Source: Hyphomicrobiales bacterium (GTDB taxonomy: Bacteria > Pseudomonadota > Alphaproteobacteria > Rhizobiales > Hyphomicrobiaceae). Taken from it: DNA of 18,723 bases. This document shows, in pieces, positions 15,660 to 18,723 of this stretch. The stretch spans positions 1-18,723 of the forward strand of contig JAFKKW010000196.1 in the NCBI GenBank assembly GCA_017304275.1, written 5' to 3'. Position 1 is the stretch's first letter; the number at the start of each line of letters is the position of its first letter. The notes under the pieces are model-generated. The model worked only from the letters and a program-made list of their open reading frames with translations. It searched no databases and was not told the DNA's origin. A program made the translations under genes and the position numbers.

Positions 15660-16601
15660 TCAATAGAACAGGTACATCTGGGTGGCTTGCGCGTCGAACG
15701 CAGGATCGTCCCTCGCAACCTTCCGAAGCGACGAGGCAGACAGATCATTGTGATCGGTGATGAGTGCAGCCGAGTAGCCGAGATCGAACAGCGGCGCGAC
15801 GACGTCCTTACGGCCGACACCGAACCTGGCCATTAGCTCGTCCTTGTGAAGCTCGAAGAGCAGGAACGGGCGGCGGGCAGAAAGTGATTCCATTGCGCCG
15901 GGGACCACCAATGCCTCGTAGCCGTCGACGTCGAGCTTGATCAGGTCAGGGGGTGAGCCGGTATCCTTCGCGAAGCGATCGATCGACGTCAGCAGGATCG
16001 AGACCTCCCGCAGTTCGCCCGCGGTATGCCGGCCCAGGAGCCGAAACTTCAGTCGGCGCCACCAGGATTCGCCGTATGATCCCGCAGCTGGCTTGCTCTC
16101 GAAAAGCTTGCGGCGACTGAACCACAGCGTGCGCTCTCCCTCGTGGTGGTCGCTGAGGCCAGCGTGGTGCGGGTGCAGATATTCGGCAGCCTGCGGGTTC
16201 TCTCGCAACGTCGAGAGCATGCCGTCGCAGGCGTGCGGCTGCATCTCGAAGGCATGCACGTGAACCGGATGTCCGTCGACGGTCGCCATCAAAATGGAAT
16301 GATAGCCGCGACCGGCACCGACATCGTAAGCGGTCTTGATGTCGAAGCTGCGAATCAGAAAGCCCAGGATCGCAATGGCAGGTCCTTCGTAAGGAGCTAG
16401 CCGCTGCTCTTTCGTCGTTCCGAGCTTCCACTCCCGCGGTCGCTGATGAACGAGCGCGCTATACCCGGGATAAATGAACCGGTATTGGCCGTCAGGCTGT
16501 TTCCGACGTTCGAAAGAAAAGCCGTCAATGGCCGCCTGAGCTTCGGAAAGGAATCTGTCCTCCGACGCGAATTTTCGACCGATCCTTTCGGAATTAAACA
16601 T
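15660..16601 (-). CDS. FkbM-family SAM-dependent methyltransferase
   Basis: FkbM-family enzymes transfer a methyl group from S-adenosylmethionine, usually to a hydroxyl of a sugar or secondary metabolite; the acceptor here is unknown. The 313-residue protein has the Rossmann motif AYDVGAGRGYHSILMA (about 91-106), the acidic end of strand 2 (HAFEMQP, E119), and the family signature LIKLDVDGYEALVVPGA (about 220-236), followed by RPFLLFELHKDEL. The N-terminal 80 residues are outside the core fold and not recognised. The start is ATG at 16601, with GAGGG five bases upstream. The start region and the upstream gap are clearly less GC-rich than neighbouring genes, with AT-rich runs such as AATTCGAATTAAG. 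The gene stands alone between a repeat cluster and moaA, which could reflect acquisition by transfer. No glycosyltransferase gene is nearby to indicate its substrate. Confidence 0.87.
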   Translation of the reverse strand: MFNSERIGRKFASEDRFLSEAQAAIDGFSFERRKQPDGQYRFIYPGYSALVHQRPREWKLGTTKEQRLAPYEGPAIAILGFLIRSFDIKTAYDVGAGRGYHSILMATVDGHPVHVHAFEMQPHACDGMLSTLRENPQAAEYLHPHHAGLSDHHEGERTLWFSRRKLFESKPAAGSYGESWWRRLKFRLLGRHTAGELREVSILLTSIDRFAKDTGSPPDLIKLDVDGYEALVVPGAMESLSARRPFLLFELHKDELMARFGVGRKDVVAPLFDLGYSAALITDHNDLSASSLRKVARDDPAFDAQATQMYLFY

Positions 16602-16801
16602 AAGCCCTCACCGCAACCAGCACACGCTTTATGATGTACTGGGCGCCCTACCCCTCCAGCAACGACCTTTTGAGGGCAGTGCTGTCCGGGAGGCGAAAAA
16701 TTCGAATTAAGATGGATATTCGGCCTTGGACGTAACGATCTTCGGAGCTGGAGGACGGCTGCGGGCTGTGATCTGCGCCCGCAACGCAACGAAGACCCGC
16801 C

Positions 16802-17848
16802 TCACCCGCCTGTCACGCTCATGTGGCGCGCGACCGCCGGGCGCTGGTGCCTTCGGTCGATGATGAAATCGTGTCCCTTGGGCTTGCGCGCGATGGCCGC
16901 ATCGATGGCCTCGAACAGGAGCCCGTTGTCCGGGCTTTCGCGCAACGGCGCCCGCAGATCCGCCGCGTCCTCCTGGCCCAGGCACATGTAAAGCGTGCCC
17001 GTGCAGGTGACACGCACGCGGTTGCAGCTTTCGCAGAAGTTATGCGTCATCGGCGTGATGAAGCCGAGCCGCCCGCCCGTCTCCTTGACGCGCACGTAGC
17101 GGGCCGGGCCCCCGGTGCGGAACGGAATGTCCTCGAGCGTCCAGCGGTCGAGAAGCCGGGCCCGCACGACCGAGAGCGGAAGGTACTGGTCCGTGCGGTC
17201 GCCCTCGATATCGCCGAGCGGCATGGTCTCGATCAGCGTCAGGTCGTGCCCCGCGCCGTGCGCAAAGCGGATCAGGTCGTCGATCTCGTCCTCGTTGACG
17301 CCCTTCAAGGCAACGGCGTTGATCTTGACGCCGATGCCGGCACGCGTCGCAGCCTCGACGCCCTTGAGAACAATCGACAAATCGCCCCAGCGCGTGATGG
17401 TCCGGAACTTCTGCGCATCGAGCGTGTCGATCGAGACGTTGATGCGCCGCACGCCCGCGGCCTTGAGATCCCCGGCATACTTTTCGAGCTGGCTGCCGTT
17501 CGTCGTCAGCGTCAACTCCTCGAGGCGTCCGGTTTCGAGATGACGTGAAAGCGACCGGAACAAGGAGATGATGTTCTTGCGCACGAGCGGTTCCCCGCCC
17601 GTGATGCGCAGCTTCTTGACACCCTTGACCACGAAAGCAGAGCAAAGCCGGTCCAACTCCTCGAGCGTGAGAAGATCCTTCCTGGGCAGGAAGGACATGT
17701 GCTCGCTCATGCAGTAGACGCAGCGGAAGTCGCAGCGATCCGTCACCGAGACGCGCAGATAAGTCACGTGCCGTCCGAACGGATCGACAAGCCCCGAAGC
17801 TTGCGCGGTGGGATGGTCTGAGAAGGCTGCCGGTGACGTGAGGGTCAT
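16802..17848 (-). CDS. moaA: MoaA, GTP 3',8-cyclase
   Basis: This radical SAM enzyme starts molybdenum cofactor synthesis: it rearranges GTP to 3',8-cyclo-7,8-dihydro-GTP, which MoaC then converts to cyclic pyranopterin monophosphate, in the cytoplasm. The 348-residue length is normal. The N-terminal radical SAM cluster is C39-x3-C43-x2-C46 (TDRCDFRCVYCM), followed by RITGGEPL and TLTTNGS. The second [4Fe-4S] cluster ligands are C272, C275 and C289 (CESCNRVRVTC...MC), spaced CX2CX13C as in the family. The protein ends in the conserved double glycine (SVTGG) needed for catalysis. The start ATG at 17848 gives the normal N-terminus (GLVDPFGRHVTYLRVSVTDRC). No moaC, moeA or mogA is adjacent. It is divergent from the MFS gene across a 226-base gap. 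Confidence 0.97.
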   Translation of the reverse strand: MTLTSPAAFSDHPTAQASGLVDPFGRHVTYLRVSVTDRCDFRCVYCMSEHMSFLPRKDLLTLEELDRLCSAFVVKGVKKLRITGGEPLVRKNIISLFRSLSRHLETGRLEELTLTTNGSQLEKYAGDLKAAGVRRINVSIDTLDAQKFRTITRWGDLSIVLKGVEAATRAGIGVKINAVALKGVNEDEIDDLIRFAHGAGHDLTLIETMPLGDIEGDRTDQYLPLSVVRARLLDRWTLEDIPFRTGGPARYVRVKETGGRLGFITPMTHNFCESCNRVRVTCTGTLYMCLGQEDAADLRAPLRESPDNGLLFEAIDAAIARKPKGHDFIIDRRHQRPAVARHMSVTGG

Positions 17849-17910
17849 CTCTGGTCCCAGGTGAGGCCCGCTTGGGCGGCGCCGCGGTCAGTGATCGGAC
17901 GGAACCCCGG

Positions 17911-17927
17911 CCGGCGTCGCACGCCGG
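17911..17927 (-). promoter_or_regulatory. Hairpin in the moaA upstream region
   Basis: CCGGCG (17911-17916) and CGCCGG (17922-17927) form a perfect 6-bp stem with a 5-base loop, 62 bases before the moaA start. It could lie in the leader RNA or be an operator dyad. It does not have the multi-helix layout of a Moco riboswitch. The rest of the gap 17849-18074 should hold two divergent promoters, but no convincing -35/-10 pair stands out. Confidence 0.25.
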
Positions 17928-18074
17928 TCATAATCGCGCCCGTCCCCGTAAGGTAGCGAGGTTGCGGCGGACATCAAGGCCGTCGGCACTTGTCTGTGAC
18001 GCTTGTGCGCGATAGTGCTAGCGCAAACGCCCGATAAACAAGGGCAAGTCAAGAGCTTCGGGGAAGGGAACACC

Positions 18075-18723
18075 ATGGCCGCCACACACGACGCCGCCGG
18101 GGCACAGGCCGAGTCCGGTTGGCTCGATCGCGAGGCGATTGTCGCCAAGCCGGGATTCAATCGGTGGATGGTACCGCCGGCGGCACTCTGCATTCACCTC
18201 TGCATTGGCATGGCTTACGGCTTCTCGGTGTTCTGGAAGCCTTTGCAAGGCGCGCTGCTCGGCGCCGACGGCAAGCCGATCGCGGAGTGCTCGGCCGGCG
18301 CCGTGACCTTTACCGAGAAGGCCGCCGGTACGCTGCGCGCGCTGTTCGCCACCGACTGCAACTGGAGCCAGTTCGATCTCGGCTGGATGTATACGTTCTT
18401 CTTCGTTCTGCTCGGCGTCTCCGCGGCCATCTGGGGCGGATGGCTCGAGCGCGCGGGCCCGCGCAAGGCCGGCCTCGTCGCGACGTTGTGCTGGTGCGGC
18501 GGCCTCACGATCGGTGCGCTCGGTGTCTACACGCATCAGCTCTGGTTGATGTGGCTGGGCGCCGGCGTTATCGGCGGCATTGGCCTCGGCCTCGGCTACA
18601 TCTCGCCGGTCTCGACATTGATCAAGTGGTTCCCCGACCGGCGCGGCATGGCGACAGGCATGGCCATCATGGGCTTCGGCGGCGGTGCGATGATCGGCTC
18701 GCCGCTCGCCACCGTCCTCATGG
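18075..18723 (+). CDS. OFA-family MFS transporter (5' part, runs off the window)
   Basis: This is the first 216 residues of a major facilitator carrier in the OFA (oxalate/formate antiporter) group; the gene continues past the right edge with no stop. The cytoplasmic N-terminus (1-32) is followed by TM1 (about 33-52, PPAALCIHLCIGMAYGFSVF). A roughly 40-residue loop before TM2 holds CSAGAVTFTEKAAGTLRALF and the CNWSQFDLGWMYTFF stretch typical of OFA proteins. TM2 to TM5 are visible, along with the MFS loop 2-3 element GGWLERAGPRKAG and the diagnostic GLGYISPVSTLIKWFPDRRG with GMAIMGFGGG. ATG at 18075 is preceded by AAGGGAA. The substrate cannot be told: OFA members carry oxalate, formate and other small carboxylates. 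No oxalate or formate genes are visible in the window. Confidence 0.9.
   Translation, partial: MAATHDAAGAQAESGWLDREAIVAKPGFNRWMVPPAALCIHLCIGMAYGFSVFWKPLQGALLGADGKPIAECSAGAVTFTEKAAGTLRALFATDCNWSQFDLGWMYTFFFVLLGVSAAIWGGWLERAGPRKAGLVATLCWCGGLTIGALGVYTHQLWLMWLGAGVIGGIGLGLGYISPVSTLIKWFPDRRGMATGMAIMGFGGGAMIGSPLATVLM

Noticed and set aside
17849..18074. Molybdenum cofactor riboswitch before moaA
   Set aside because: Only one short stem is seen; the multi-helix structure expected for that riboswitch could not be found by eye.

Overview
The window is GC-rich (strong G/C preference at third codon positions), densely coded chromosomal DNA. Its gene content fits an alphaproteobacterium, most likely of the order Hyphomicrobiales: an alphaproteobacterial-type BamB with a YfgM-like partner, NnrU, an OFA-family carrier, a YkuD/coiled-coil protein, and palindromic intergenic repeats of the kind common in that order. 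The placement comes from protein character and repeats, not from a 16S gene. No tRNA, rRNA, CRISPR array or transposase was seen.

Layout. 1-1045 (+): the 3' end of znuC and complete znuB, zinc import. 1067-1193: a large palindromic repeat. 1261-2556 (+): ispG, isoprenoid precursor synthesis. 2557-2815: non-coding, with a second repeat type and a hairpin. 2816-6439 (-): two genes, a secreted trypsin-like protease with a TM segment and a cytoplasmic FHA domain, followed by a transmembrane Ser/Thr kinase with a large periplasmic part ending in a DUF4189-like domain. 6595-9843 (-): panB, a YfgM-like TPR membrane protein and bamB. 10133-11893 (+): an L,D-transpeptidase with a long coiled coil and a second, apparently catalytically dead, YkuD-like half. 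11916-13009 (-): nnrU overlapping a MOSC-domain gene. 13162-14445 (+): a small unknown membrane protein and a SLATT-domain protein, the latter a family predicted to supply pore-forming effectors in nucleotide-signalled conflict systems. 14614-15348 (-): an unknown single-pass membrane protein. 15349-15659: a composite palindromic repeat and a possible terminator. 15660-16601 (-): an FkbM methyltransferase with a less GC-rich upstream flank. 16802-17848 (-): moaA. 18075 to the right edge (+): a partial OFA-family MFS carrier.

How the genes work together. Much of the window concerns the cell envelope: outer-membrane protein assembly (BamB), translocon-associated chaperoning (YfgM-like), peptidoglycan cross-linking (YkuD protein) and a probable trans-envelope phosphosignalling pair. 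The kinase has its catalytic domain inside and its sensor-like part outside. The protease has the reverse arrangement, with its catalytic domain outside and a phosphothreonine reader inside. This pair is the best candidate in the window for an undescribed system. The stand-alone SLATT gene, flanked by two unrecognised membrane-protein genes, is the second.
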